From assembly GCA_965267425.1 (NCBI GenBank), contig OZ253959.1:2914001-2978000 (forward strand): a DNA stretch of 64,000 bases, given 5' to 3'. The position numbers were made by a program, and so were the translations under genes. Shown piece after piece: positions 23,176 through 32,736 of this stretch. Below the pieces are notes generated by a model. That model was not told the origin of the DNA, ran no database searches, and was given only the letters and a program-made list of their open reading frames with translations. The DNA comes from G965267425 sp965267425. Its GTDB lineage: Bacteria; Bacteroidota; Bacteroidia; Flavobacteriales_E; Vicingaceae. Every line of letters starts with the position of its first letter. The stretch's first letter is position 1.

Positions 23176-24179
23176 AATCCAAATCGATAATTGAGTGTGA
23201 TTAAAAAAGACTGTCTCCAACCTAACCCCAATTCACTTCTTAACTGCCATCTCGGGTTAAACTGATATTGACCTCCTACAATAACATTCCAATTATACAT
23301 TGGTCTTTTCTCTAGATCATAGGATACCGTTGTGCCTTCTGTATTATTTCCTGCCAATTTATCTCTCAACCCTTGAATGAGTTTATCCACAATTAATGCC
23401 TGACCTGGCCTCATGTCATCCAACCAGCCCTGATAAAATTCTTCCATTCCGTCAAGAACAGATTGATCGGCACTATCAAAAAGTTCATTCAATTCAATTT
23501 TTCCAACTGTTTTAACATCAATATTTTGATACATCCCACCACCCCAAAAAGCAACGTTTTTTTGTTTTTCTTTATTGAGAACAATAGTCTTCCCCAATCG
23601 AAGACCAGCCACAGTAACGCGCACAGGATCTTCCAATAAATCCAAATCACTCCAGGAATTATTTAAATCCGCAGCCAACCAAAAATTCCCAACCCCCATA
23701 GCCGTTGTCACACCAAAACCATATAAATACCCTTCCAAATGCGCAATGGTATTCATTTTGAAAGGGTAGACAATGCTGACATGCGTTTCAGTATTACCGT
23801 AACCAAAAAGGCCATATACATTGAGAAATGGAAAAATCCACAAATCTGGACGGATAGTCAATCCTGACGTTACACCTCTTATTTCACTAAACTCTATGAA
23901 ATTCAAATCAACAGGATCGATATCATTGAAGCCTACTTTTAATGCATCTATGGCCACCAATTGATCCATACTAATGTAATTCAGCATAATACCAGCCGGC
24001 AGTGGCAAATTAAATCCAGCTGCCACAGCTTTGTCGCCTAATATAGGGAACGTATAAGGGTACTCAGGAGGTGGTACTGAATCTTGCTTTAATTTGTAGT
24101 TGGTATATTGTGCAACTGAATTTAAACAAAGCAATAAATTCAGAAATATTAACGCGACCCGTGTTATTGAACTATTCAT
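23172..24179 (-). CDS. Outer-membrane beta-barrel protein
   Basis: 335 residues: signal peptide (residues 1-24, ending NSVAQ), then alternating barrel strands (GLTIRPDLWIFPFLNVYGLFGYG, GGMYQNIDVK, NVIVGGQYQFNPRWQLRSELGLGW) and a short C-terminal strand ITLNYRFGL. Family not named with confidence. Coupled to the PKD lipoprotein by a 4-bp overlap and divergent from the DUF2490-like gene. Confidence 0.8.
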   Translation of the reverse strand: MNSSITRVALIFLNLLLCLNSVAQYTNYKLKQDSVPPPEYPYTFPILGDKAVAAGFNLPLPAGIMLNYISMDQLVAIDALKVGFNDIDPVDLNFIEFSEIRGVTSGLTIRPDLWIFPFLNVYGLFGYGNTETHVSIVYPFKMNTIAHLEGYLYGFGVTTAMGVGNFWLAADLNNSWSDLDLLEDPVRVTVAGLRLGKTIVLNKEKQKNVAFWGGGMYQNIDVKTVGKIELNELFDSADQSVLDGMEEFYQGWLDDMRPGQALIVDKLIQGLRDKLAGNNTEGTTVSYDLEKRPMYNWNVIVGGQYQFNPRWQLRSELGLGWRQSFLITLNYRFGL

Positions 24180-24190
24180 ATCACGTTGTT

Positions 24191-24922
24191 ATTCTAAATA
24201 TAGAAAATTTAGGAGTTTATCCCAAACGATGTGCACTAACATTGAGTTTAGTGCTAACTGTACAGTTTTGTTCCGGGCAAGAGGACACAAAAGACATTCC
24301 TACAGAATCATGGATTGCCTACACTCACTTTCATAATATGAAAGGTAATTGGGAATGGAATTCTGATCAAGCCATCCGCTATTCCCTATTGGATAGATCG
24401 TGGTGGCGAATTCATGTTAAACCCGGTATTCATCTGGACGTTTCAAATCATATCGAATTAATTGGTGGTATTGGATTCTTCTTTACACGTGATGAAATTG
24501 AGCCCGATCGGTTCGAAATTCGCCCATGGCAAGGAATAATTTATTCTCCTGGAGTGTTATGGCGTTTGTATGCAGACTTTAAAATACAAATGGAAGAACG
24601 TTTCGTGCGCAACAATGAAACCAAAGCGTTTGAAGAACGTTGGTTGATTCGGCCTAAAATAAATTTGAATATGCCCATTAACAATCCGTTGCTTGGTGAT
24701 AAAACCTGGTTTATGAACTTTTTCTCAGAGCGCTTTATTGATATTTCAAACAACCTAAGCCAATCATTTCAAGATAGAACCAGAATATCGTTGGGCACAG
24801 GATACCGAATTAATACCAAATCAACATGGGCGTTTAACATCATCTATCAAGATTACAGAGAAGAAAATTCTACCGATAACTTCATATTCAGACTTAAATT
24901 GAAACGAAACATTGGATATTAA
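24191..24922 (+). CDS. DUF2490-like outer-membrane protein, start uncertain
   Basis: The frame is good from about 24220 to the stop: signal-like CALTLSLVLTVQFCSGQ, then DUF2490-type barrel sequence (DQAIRYSLLDRSWWRIHVKPG, EIRPWQGIIYSP, ERFVRNN). No ATG or GTG with a proper leader is in frame; the nearest ATG (24229) is out of frame. Options are an ATT at 24191, TTG at 24242, or a small indel near the start. Coordinates use 24191 as a guess. The gene is divergent from the barrel gene starting at 24179. Confidence 0.7.
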   Translation: MLNIENLGVYPKRCALTLSLVLTVQFCSGQEDTKDIPTESWIAYTHFHNMKGNWEWNSDQAIRYSLLDRSWWRIHVKPGIHLDVSNHIELIGGIGFFFTRDEIEPDRFEIRPWQGIIYSPGVLWRLYADFKIQMEERFVRNNETKAFEERWLIRPKINLNMPINNPLLGDKTWFMNFFSERFIDISNNLSQSFQDRTRISLGTGYRINTKSTWAFNIIYQDYREENSTDNFIFRLKLKRNIGY

Positions 24923-24999
24923 CACTTAGATTCTATCCAACTCTACTAACCTCCATCTGACATTTTTTTTATATCATTATAACAGAGGTTCTTTTTCTG

Positions 25000-26925
25000 A
25001 TGATAGATCTAGATATAGAAAATGTACTTTATTATTTCCTGGGATTCTTATGGATTCTGGTTTCGTCACATTATGTTGCGAAATGGTTTCCAAAGTATAA
25101 GTTACCTCTGATAACCGGGTTTTTATTCACAGGGATTGTAACCGGACCGGATGTGCTCAAATTAATCTCAGTTGAAGCCATAGAAAATCTATCTCCGGTT
25201 AATGACATATCATTGGCTTTCATTGCATTTGCTGCCGGTTCAGAATTATTCATGAAGGAAATCAGGCACCAGTTAAAGAGCATTGCCTGGAATACATTTA
25301 GTCAATTGGTGGTCACGTTTACCCTTTCTACATTGGCCATTTTTTATATTTCAGACAGTGTTCCATTTATGGCTGAAGTGAATACAGGGAACAAAGTGGC
25401 CATTTCCTTATTAATGGCGACTATTTTTGTGGCCAGATCACCTTCTTCTGCGATAGCTGTTATCAATGAGCTCAGGGCCAAAGGTCCATTTACGAAAATT
25501 GCCATTGGGGTGACAGTCTTGAAGGATATCCTGGTGATTATTTTATTCACGGTTTGCTTTTCTGTAGCCATTACCCTTACGCAAGGACAAGCTTTTCGGT
25601 TTTTGGATTTGTTCATATTATTGATTGAGCTCACGGCCTCGTTTGTACTGGGCATATTATTGGGGTGGTCAATCAATTTATTGCTTAAAAACAAAATGAA
25701 TACCGGAGTCAAGGCCATATCTGTTTTGGTACTTGGATACGGAATATTCCTTTTGTGCGATTTTGTAAGAATTCAGATACATCATGCTTTTGGGTTTCAT
25801 TTTTATATGGAACCATTATTAATCTGTATTGCCGGAAGTTACTTTGTTACGAATCACAGTAGATTCAGACCTGAGTTTCAGCGTATTCTTGAATGGTTAA
25901 GCACACCAGTATATGTGGCCTTTTTTACGCTTGCAGGAGCTATGTTGTCCATTACAGCTTTAAAAGAATTGTGGCAAATTGCTCTTATTCTATTTTTCAT
26001 CCGATTAATTGCAATGATGATCAGTGCAATTTTGGGTTCATATTTAGCGGGAGATCCTAAAAAATTTCGGTGGATAGGTTGGATGCCATATGTCACACAA
26101 GCAGGTGTTGCGGTTGGCTTAACCACCAAAATTTCAGGTGAGTTTGGCAGTTGGGGATTAGCTTTTTCCACCACCATGCTGGCAGTAATTGTTTTGAACC
26201 AGGTAATTGGCCCTCCATTATTTAAATGGGCATTGCAGTACTTGGGTGAATCTCACTTGAAAGCACCATCACCTGACTTTGATGGCACCAGAGATGTTGC
26301 CATTTTTGGACTCGATCAAATGTCATTAGCCCTTTCGCGACAATTGAATAACAATCGTTGGGTTTCAACCATTTATACCCGAAAGAAAAATGAAGTCGAA
26401 ACATCCAGCCAGGATAATATTGAACACATTAACGATCATACGGCATTGTCATTAAATGCCATTGATACCGAAAAATTTGATGCGGTTGTATTTATGGTCT
26501 CAGATGACGAAAACCTCAGATTGGCCAGGTATTTTTATGAAAACGTAGGAACCAAGGATCTGATTGTTCTTTTGCACGAGCGTACACATATTGAAAAATT
26601 CAATGAGATGGGTGTCTTGATCGTTGAACCTGATACTGCCATTGTAGGTTTGTTGGATCATTTTGTACGTTCACCTTTTGCTACCTCACTTCTTCTTGGA
26701 CTTGATAAAAACCAGGATACCATTGATGTGGAAATATTAAATCAGGATTTACATGGTATGGCATTGAGAGATTTAAGATTTCCATCGGATATCATTATCC
26801 TGTCAGTGAAACGTCGTGGTCAAACATTGATATCACATGGGTATACCAGATTGCGTCAAGGAGATGTTATGACCGTTGTTGGTTCTATTGAAAGCTTGGA
26901 CAAAGTTCGATTGTTAGCACAGTAG
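25000..26925 (+). CDS. CPA2-family cation:proton antiporter with RCK-like domain
   Basis: 641 residues. Residues 1-415 form about 12 membrane helices of the Na+/H+ exchanger (KefB-like) fold, with the substrate-site acidic cluster region LPLITGFLFTGIVTGPDVL and VARSPSSAIAVI. Residues about 425-545 are a TrkA-N/RCK_N-like Rossmann domain (DVAIFGLDQMSLALSRQL; the usual GxGxxG is changed to FGLDQMS, so nucleotide binding may be weak), and 560-641 a TrkA-C domain. It exchanges K+ or Na+ for H+ in the inner membrane. Monocistronic. Confidence 0.9.
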   Translation: MIDLDIENVLYYFLGFLWILVSSHYVAKWFPKYKLPLITGFLFTGIVTGPDVLKLISVEAIENLSPVNDISLAFIAFAAGSELFMKEIRHQLKSIAWNTFSQLVVTFTLSTLAIFYISDSVPFMAEVNTGNKVAISLLMATIFVARSPSSAIAVINELRAKGPFTKIAIGVTVLKDILVIILFTVCFSVAITLTQGQAFRFLDLFILLIELTASFVLGILLGWSINLLLKNKMNTGVKAISVLVLGYGIFLLCDFVRIQIHHAFGFHFYMEPLLICIAGSYFVTNHSRFRPEFQRILEWLSTPVYVAFFTLAGAMLSITALKELWQIALILFFIRLIAMMISAILGSYLAGDPKKFRWIGWMPYVTQAGVAVGLTTKISGEFGSWGLAFSTTMLAVIVLNQVIGPPLFKWALQYLGESHLKAPSPDFDGTRDVAIFGLDQMSLALSRQLNNNRWVSTIYTRKKNEVETSSQDNIEHINDHTALSLNAIDTEKFDAVVFMVSDDENLRLARYFYENVGTKDLIVLLHERTHIEKFNEMGVLIVEPDTAIVGLLDHFVRSPFATSLLLGLDKNQDTIDVEILNQDLHGMALRDLRFPSDIIILSVKRRGQTLISHGYTRLRQGDVMTVVGSIESLDKVRLLAQ

Positions 26926-27013
26926 TATCTACTCCGTTTGGCATTCTAATTTTCCAGAAAAAGACTTTCGCTAAACTCATCCAAATTCACTAATTTTCTG
27001 AAAACATTTGAAA

Positions 27014-27940
27014 ATGAGAGGCTTACTATTGTATTTTTCCGCATTGCTGTTCGCTTTCACCACTTGTGCAACCGGTGAGATTAAAAAAGAACAAGCTGGT
27101 TCAACTGACTTCAATTCCTATTGGTATAATGGTGAGGCTGAATTATCCAGTTATTCCATTGAGCAGGCACGATATGGTGAATTGCACAAAGGTGATGCAG
27201 TTCTGATTTTCGTAACAGAAGATTTTTGGCGGAAGAAACAAGTCAAAAAGGAAAGTGATCAATTGAACAAAGAAGATGAATCAACAAGCGTGTTGAAATT
27301 GAACTATCTGAAGAAATTCAAAACAGGTATATATGATTATTCATTGATGAGTTCCGTATTTCAGCCAGTTGATATTTCAGAGAAGATGACTCCTCTGAAA
27401 ATAAGTGGTTCTGTTCAGGATTGGTGTGGTCAAGTCTTCTATCAATTCAATGCAAAAAAGAACAATTTAGAATATCAATCGAGATCCTATTTTGAAAAAG
27501 AAGGAGACGAAAACAAGACTTTAGATGCTGCCTTTTTGGAAGATCAAATTTGGAATATTATACGAATAGACCCTTCGAAATTGCCAATTGGTAAGACAAT
27601 GATGATTCCTTCGGGATTTTATTGCAGACTCATGCACAAGGATGTAAAAGCATATGAGGCGAATACTTCAATAATTCCAAACCACCCTGAAGCTGGGTTT
27701 TCTACCTACATGATATCATTTCCAGAACTCGAAAGAACAGTTGAATTCAATTTTGATAGTTCATTTCCTTATCTCATTGAAAGTTGGTCTGAGAAATACA
27801 AAAGCGGTTGGGGTTCCAAGCGAAACGAGTTAACAACCACGGCCAAAAGGGTAAATACAATAAGAAGTGCTTATTGGGAAAAGAATTCAAACGAACACCT
27901 TCCCTTGAGAAAAGAATTATTTAATCAGCTATCCCCCTGA
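27014..27940 (+). CDS. Exported hypothetical protein, possibly lipoprotein
   Basis: 308 residues from ATG 27014 (TTG 27008 is less likely). Signal MRGLLLYFSALLFAFTTCATG with a possible lipobox FTTC. Mature part has WYNGEAELSSYSIEQARYGE near the start and is mixed alpha/beta; a similar opening (sWYdGkAElssY...ryGe) is frequent in Bacteroidota periplasmic proteins of unknown role. 3' end overlaps the convergent DUF5723 gene by 12 bp. Confidence 0.75.
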   Translation: MRGLLLYFSALLFAFTTCATGEIKKEQAGSTDFNSYWYNGEAELSSYSIEQARYGELHKGDAVLIFVTEDFWRKKQVKKESDQLNKEDESTSVLKLNYLKKFKTGIYDYSLMSSVFQPVDISEKMTPLKISGSVQDWCGQVFYQFNAKKNNLEYQSRSYFEKEGDENKTLDAAFLEDQIWNIIRIDPSKLPIGKTMMIPSGFYCRLMHKDVKAYEANTSIIPNHPEAGFSTYMISFPELERTVEFNFDSSFPYLIESWSEKYKSGWGSKRNELTTTAKRVNTIRSAYWEKNSNEHLPLRKELFNQLSP

Positions 27941-29269
27941 TTCCTGACTGTCTTTGTTCTTTTTTGATTTCTTTTTTTGGTAATGTCCTAAGTAAAGATT
28001 CAAACCAAATCGGAAGTTAGTATTTCTTGAATCCCTCAGTGCAAACATGGAGACAACATTATCTGTTGATATAAAAAACTGAACATTTCGTTCACCAAGA
28101 GCCACCGTAGCACCCAGATTATTAAATGTCTTGTTTTTGATGGAGTAAGACAATCCTATGTCCAGAATATTCAAAAATTGTTTACTCCCATAAAGTGTAA
28201 TGGCAGGTTTAATTCCTGCAAAAAAATCAGCATAAAAAAGGCCTCCTGCTTTGATTTGATTATCAAATTGATGAATAGCACTCAAATACATTTTGGGAGT
28301 TAGATTTGACGTATATGAACCACCTTCAGATTCCTGGAAAAAATCTTCTTCCAATGAATCTACCTGACCTTCTAAATCAACGGTGTCATCTTCAAAAAAG
28401 CTATTGAATTCATATCCGGAAAATTCGAAATTTCCATTACTTGTATACGTTTTCACGTCATTCTTCCAATTGATCCAACCGAGATCCAAAAGGCTGGCAG
28501 AAAACATCCATCGATCATCGTATTGATATGTGGCCCCCAAATCAATGCCAAATCCTGGGTTTCCTCCAGAAGGAAACAGTTTAATGGATTCCACAAAATC
28601 AGATGATTGCGAAGTGTTTACTTTGTAATCAGATGTTACAGTGATTTCATAGAATTCGTCATCTGTAAAAACTTTCAAATCGTGTTTTTCGGTTGATACA
28701 TCAGCAATACCATTCAGAAATTTAAGCTTGGTACCAACCGTTAATTTGTCGAATTTCCATGCAGCTCCAACTGCCGTTTCCGTGTAAAAAGTAGCATTGA
28801 TAGCTGGTCCAATTTCAACTTCTTCACCAATATATCTGGCATTTCCATACCATGACAGGCCTACAAATTCTTTAGGATAATCAAATATGATATTCACTTT
28901 GGTTGAGTGATGCAGCGTGAGATACAATTGCTTGAACCGAAGTTGCAGTCTGAAATACTCAACATTCGTTTGAGCTTGCAAAATGTTATTGTCTTTTAGA
29001 TTGTTAATCAGCCCATCAATGTCTAAATACGTTGAGTCATTTCCAGACCGTTGTCTGATCAATTCATTATACGTGAAAACATTGTTTCCATAATTGAAAT
29101 ACAACCCTGGAAACGAAAAAATGATATTTCTATCCACTACCCTTGCAGGATTGGTATTGTTGGATTGGACCACGTTTTCCATGAAATGCAATGACAAATC
29201 TTGCTGACCTAAAGCAGTCATGGCGCAAAGCATTAAACAAACAGAAACTATTCTTGAGAAGTACTTCAT
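27929..29269 (-). CDS. DUF5723-like outer-membrane barrel protein
   Basis: 446 residues. Signal peptide (1-22, ending TALGQ), then SLHFMENVVQSNNTNPARV, the QSNxxNPA motif seen near the mature N-terminus of PorP/DUF5723-type Bacteroidota barrels. Repeated barrel strands follow, ending FGLNLYLGHYQ with a Lys-rich tail. Start ATG overlaps the upstream TAA (TAATG), so it is coupled to the 506-aa lipoprotein gene. Function unknown. Confidence 0.82.
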   Translation of the reverse strand: MKYFSRIVSVCLMLCAMTALGQQDLSLHFMENVVQSNNTNPARVVDRNIIFSFPGLYFNYGNNVFTYNELIRQRSGNDSTYLDIDGLINNLKDNNILQAQTNVEYFRLQLRFKQLYLTLHHSTKVNIIFDYPKEFVGLSWYGNARYIGEEVEIGPAINATFYTETAVGAAWKFDKLTVGTKLKFLNGIADVSTEKHDLKVFTDDEFYEITVTSDYKVNTSQSSDFVESIKLFPSGGNPGFGIDLGATYQYDDRWMFSASLLDLGWINWKNDVKTYTSNGNFEFSGYEFNSFFEDDTVDLEGQVDSLEEDFFQESEGGSYTSNLTPKMYLSAIHQFDNQIKAGGLFYADFFAGIKPAITLYGSKQFLNILDIGLSYSIKNKTFNNLGATVALGERNVQFFISTDNVVSMFALRDSRNTNFRFGLNLYLGHYQKKKSKKNKDSQESGG

Positions 29270-30789
29270 TACCTCGAACTCACTTTGGTGATCAATCCCA
29301 TTTTTAAGTCCATGTAATCATCTTCATGAAAACGGACAGTGGTTTGGCCTTCGTCTGAGGTTTTAAACACCATAATCATCCTGACTGTTTTGGTGTCTTT
29401 TACACGGTCAAACTTTTCTGCATTCATTTCAAAAAAGTTCGTTTCAACTGAAGGAGAAATGGAAAAACCGTTGTTATCAACCAACGAAGGAGAAAACAAA
29501 CGATCTTCATCCGGAAGTAAGGAATCGATGACATTGGAAGCTCCATCCAGGTAATACAATTGAATGTCAGCAGCCAACGGAAATCGATTTTCAATAATTA
29601 ATTTAAATGTGGCACTTTCAATGTCTTCAAAATCAGAGAAATCAAATGCAAATTCATCTCGAATGGTTACACCGTTAATACGACCCACCATTGGAATTTC
29701 TATATCCACATCCAGGGTTAGACGACTGGTATCTTTCACCCAATTGTATTGTGTGCTGTCCTGATTTACATTTGCGGAGCCATCCACGGTAAAATCTACT
29801 TTAGACGGACTGTTGGATATAAAAGCATTTAAGTTAGAATTGGCTCCATCAAACTCAATCACGGTCAATGCGGGTTCAACATCATTTACATCTGGAATTG
29901 CCAATTCAACAGATTCGTTAAATGGCGATCCTGTCAACTCAACCTCTCCATTTTGGCCACTTCCTTTAATATCGTTTATGCTCGTTTGAAGAGGCATGCC
30001 AAAGCTGTTAAATAAGTTGAGCGCAATCCTTGGCTCACTGATAACAACTTCTCCACCAATGTAATTTTTAAACATGTCAATTTTTACGGAATCAGAAAAT
30101 TCACCCAATTCAAAATCACCTAAATAACCATCTAAGAATAAAAATTCAAGTCCTTTAAACGTACCTTGAATTAAATCAATATCCACGCTAGTTCCTGAGT
30201 TCACCAATTTAGCGTCATAATTCATGGAAAGGTAATTGGCCCCGCTTCCTCCTGTGCTCAAATCAAATGTGTATCCTGAAATATCAAATGTCCCAGATTG
30301 ATTGATTGAACCGCCGGATGGTGTGACAACAAATGTTTCGCTAAAAGCTACACCATTTTTTGTGGCAATTGGAATGGAGATGGTCACTTCAACATTCTCA
30401 TTCCTACTGTCTATCACTTGATATGACATGATTCCTGATTTCAATGTCATTGTTTCTATTCTTCTCCCCTGAAAAGCCGGAATGGTTCCTTCTTGATTTT
30501 TGCTTAGAAACGCATAAGGTACATTCTCCAACTCCATTACATCTTCAGCAGAGATGGTAAAAATTTCACCTTGATAAACCACTCGAATCACCCCTTCATC
30601 ATTGGTCCCAACAAACCCTCCAGTTTCAAAGTCATTTAGTACATCCTTGACTTCGAATCTGCTATGAGTTATAGGAACAGCTAATTCAGGATCCCAATTT
30701 GGATCCTCCAGATTTTCAAAATCTTTTGCACAGCCCAGCATGAACAATGCCGCACACATGCCTAAGATTGTTCTTTTTAGTGTATCCAT
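29269..30789 (-). CDS. Large lipoprotein, unknown function
   Basis: 506 residues from ATG 30789. Signal MDTLKRTILGMCAALFMLGC with lipobox FMLGC, then WDPELAVPITHSRFEVKDVL, a stretch I associate with Bacteroidota lipoproteins encoded next to DUF5723 barrels. The remainder is beta-rich with no known domain. First gene of a coupled pair with the DUF5723-like barrel (1-nt TAATG overlap), so the two likely act together in the outer membrane. Confidence 0.8.
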   Translation of the reverse strand: MDTLKRTILGMCAALFMLGCAKDFENLEDPNWDPELAVPITHSRFEVKDVLNDFETGGFVGTNDEGVIRVVYQGEIFTISAEDVMELENVPYAFLSKNQEGTIPAFQGRRIETMTLKSGIMSYQVIDSRNENVEVTISIPIATKNGVAFSETFVVTPSGGSINQSGTFDISGYTFDLSTGGSGANYLSMNYDAKLVNSGTSVDIDLIQGTFKGLEFLFLDGYLGDFELGEFSDSVKIDMFKNYIGGEVVISEPRIALNLFNSFGMPLQTSINDIKGSGQNGEVELTGSPFNESVELAIPDVNDVEPALTVIEFDGANSNLNAFISNSPSKVDFTVDGSANVNQDSTQYNWVKDTSRLTLDVDIEIPMVGRINGVTIRDEFAFDFSDFEDIESATFKLIIENRFPLAADIQLYYLDGASNVIDSLLPDEDRLFSPSLVDNNGFSISPSVETNFFEMNAEKFDRVKDTKTVRMIMVFKTSDEGQTTVRFHEDDYMDLKMGLITKVSSR

Positions 30790-30909
30790 AATTACAAGCA
30801 ATTTAATATAATCCTATTGGTGTACAAAATATTCATCACCAGAGGTCTTTTGATATCCGCCATCAATTCTTCATAATTTACGTAACTTTCGTCAAATAAA
30901 TTGTTTGTT

Positions 30910-31290
30910 ATGTTACGACTTCTTCTATTCTTTTTGATTTTAGGATCAACGCTTATGGTATCTGCTCAAAAAGCGGAACATCCAAATGCCGACATAAATA
31001 GACCACCTGACGAAATTGCAAAAATGCGAACTGATCGAATGGCTTCGGGTCTTGAGTTGACAGAAACCCAAAAGTCCAAGGTGTACAATATCAACTTAAA
31101 GTATGCCAAAAAAAGGCAATTGATGATGAAATCTCAATTCATGACAGCTGAAGAAAAAAGAAATGAGAAGAGAAAGATGGGTGAAGATTATAGCAATGAA
31201 TTGAAAGCTGTCCTTAACAGTGAACAATATCAAAAGTTTGCAAATTACAGAGCAGATCAAAAAAATGGAAAAGTAACGCCCGCGCGATAA
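30910..31290 (+). CDS. Spy/CpxP-like small periplasmic protein
   Basis: 126 residues from ATG 30910. Signal peptide (MLRLLLFFLILGSTLMVSAQ) and a charged helical mature part: RMASGLELTETQKSKVYNIN, KYAKKRQLMMKSQF, LNSEQYQKFANYR. The LT-x-x-Q-x-x-K...L-x-x-E-Q-x-x-K-F layout is that of Spy/CpxP (LTXXQ) or DUF4890-like helical chaperone proteins. Convergent with the end of the pfa operon. Confidence 0.75.
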   Translation: MLRLLLFFLILGSTLMVSAQKAEHPNADINRPPDEIAKMRTDRMASGLELTETQKSKVYNINLKYAKKRQLMMKSQFMTAEEKRNEKRKMGEDYSNELKAVLNSEQYQKFANYRADQKNGKVTPAR

Positions 31291-31299
31291 TCTTTGGCG

Positions 31300-31677
31300 T
31301 TATATCAATTCCTTATCTCGATACAGCTGTATACCTTTATCAAGAATTGCTGTGATTTGATCGAAAATTATGGGATCATCTTTTTTAATGTAAAAACAGG
31401 ATTTCCCTTTTAAGCATTTTCTCAATTCTGCTGGTGTATCTTCAAATTCCTCAGGATGTGTGTAAATTGGAAAAAAGTAAAATCCGGTATAATCCTTTCG
31501 CGTCATGGTGGACGCAAAATATATTCCGTCGTATTTACTTTTACCTATGGATACGGTTTTAGAACCATATAAATGATAGCCCTTATCCGAAGCAGACCTC
31601 ACCTCCAATTCACCTTCATATTTTTTTAATAAGGTGATTAATTTTTGAAATAAATGTTCTTTTAATTCCTGGTCCAT
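31300..31677 (-). CDS. DUF1801-like protein, last gene of the pfa operon
   Basis: 125 residues. YGSKTVSIGKSKYDGIYFAST and KCLKGKSCFYIKKDDPIIFDQ match the two conserved stretches of the DUF1801 fold also seen at 13543-13962. It starts 2 bp after the lpxD-like stop, so it is the fifth gene of the operon. Role in lipid synthesis, if any, is unknown. Confidence 0.75.
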   Translation of the reverse strand: MDQELKEHLFQKLITLLKKYEGELEVRSASDKGYHLYGSKTVSIGKSKYDGIYFASTMTRKDYTGFYFFPIYTHPEEFEDTPAELRKCLKGKSCFYIKKDDPIIFDQITAILDKGIQLYRDKELI

Positions 31678-31679
31678 AT

Positions 31680-32726
31680 TTACTTTATTTTTGATTCAAG
31701 TATTTTGACTCTTTTAAATAAATCTGCCAGATTATTAACCAAAGCAATGCCTTGCATCCATTTATGGACTGGTTGAGCTGGAGCCCCTCCAACCACTTCT
31801 TTATCTTTTAAGTTATTTGATACACCAGCACGGCCTGCAACAACTACTTGATCTCCAATAACAATATTGTCTCTTACAGCAGCCTGACCACCCAGGATGA
31901 GATTTCTTCCAGTCTTAGTACTTCCTCCAATCCCTGATTGACCAGAAATGAGTGAGTGTGCACCAATTTCAACATTGTGAGCAACTTGAACCAGGTTATC
32001 AAGTTTAGTTCCCTGATGTACTACGGTATCGTTAAATCTTCCTCTATCCACCGCCGTACACGCACCGACTTCAACATCATCATGCAATATGACTCTTCCT
32101 ACTTGTGGTATCTTTTTATTCTCGCCTTTTCGTTGATAATAACCATGACCGTCAGAACCAATGATAGCTCCCGGTTGTAGAATGACTCGTTTTCCAATTT
32201 GACATTCTTCACGAATGACCACATTGGGATAAATTTTACAATCTTCAGCAACGGTTACCCCAGTCATGATAACCACTCCGGGGTGAATGATTGTATTTGC
32301 ACCAATGTTCACCTTATCATAAATAACCACGTTGGCTCCAATCTTTACATTTTTTCCAATTTTAGCCGATTTGGCCACAACAGCTGTTGTATGAACATTA
32401 TCTTCCAATTCAGGTTCAGGATGCAACAATTTGGTCACCTGCACATGCATATCCAAAGGATCTTCGGCATAAATCATATGGTGCCCGGAATCTGGCATAT
32501 TGGGAGATACAATAAGAGCAACCTCGGCAGTATTTTCCCCTTCTGCTATTTTTTTCTGCTTGAAAGCACCTCTTGGAACAGGGACACTTCCCAAGCCTTC
32601 AGGATCTGTTAAGTAGGCGATACCTCCTTGCTTCAAATCTTCAAGCCCACTTGCATGGGTTATTTCCAATTCACCGTCTCCGGTAAACTCAACATTAAAT
32701 TGTTTGGCAAGATCTTTTAGTTTCAT
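31680..32726 (-). CDS. lpxD: LpxD-family N-acyltransferase within the PUFA operon
   Basis: 348 residues. N-terminal uridine-binding-like domain (1-105, LKQGGIAYLTDPE), then a left-handed beta-helix of hexapeptide repeats (about 108-300: VHTTAVVAKSAKIGKNVKIG ...), then a C-terminal helical extension. GSDGHGYY (about 193) and LVQVAHNVEIG (about 248) carry the LpxD active-site positions including the catalytic His. LpxD transfers 3-hydroxyacyl groups from ACP to UDP-acylglucosamine in lipid A synthesis. It starts 10 bp after pfaD, so expression is tied to PUFA synthesis; it may be a second LpxD with a different acyl substrate. The symbol marks the family. Confidence 0.85.
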   Translation of the reverse strand: MKLKDLAKQFNVEFTGDGELEITHASGLEDLKQGGIAYLTDPEGLGSVPVPRGAFKQKKIAEGENTAEVALIVSPNMPDSGHHMIYAEDPLDMHVQVTKLLHPEPELEDNVHTTAVVAKSAKIGKNVKIGANVVIYDKVNIGANTIIHPGVVIMTGVTVAEDCKIYPNVVIREECQIGKRVILQPGAIIGSDGHGYYQRKGENKKIPQVGRVILHDDVEVGACTAVDRGRFNDTVVHQGTKLDNLVQVAHNVEIGAHSLISGQSGIGGSTKTGRNLILGGQAAVRDNIVIGDQVVVAGRAGVSNNLKDKEVVGGAPAQPVHKWMQGIALVNNLADLFKRVKILESKIK

Positions 32727-32736
32727 AATGTTTGCT

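Noticed and set aside
24100..24336. 78-aa plus ORF beginning near the barrel gene
   Set aside because: Overlaps the signal-peptide region of the DUF2490-like gene in another frame; cysteine-rich nonsense composition.
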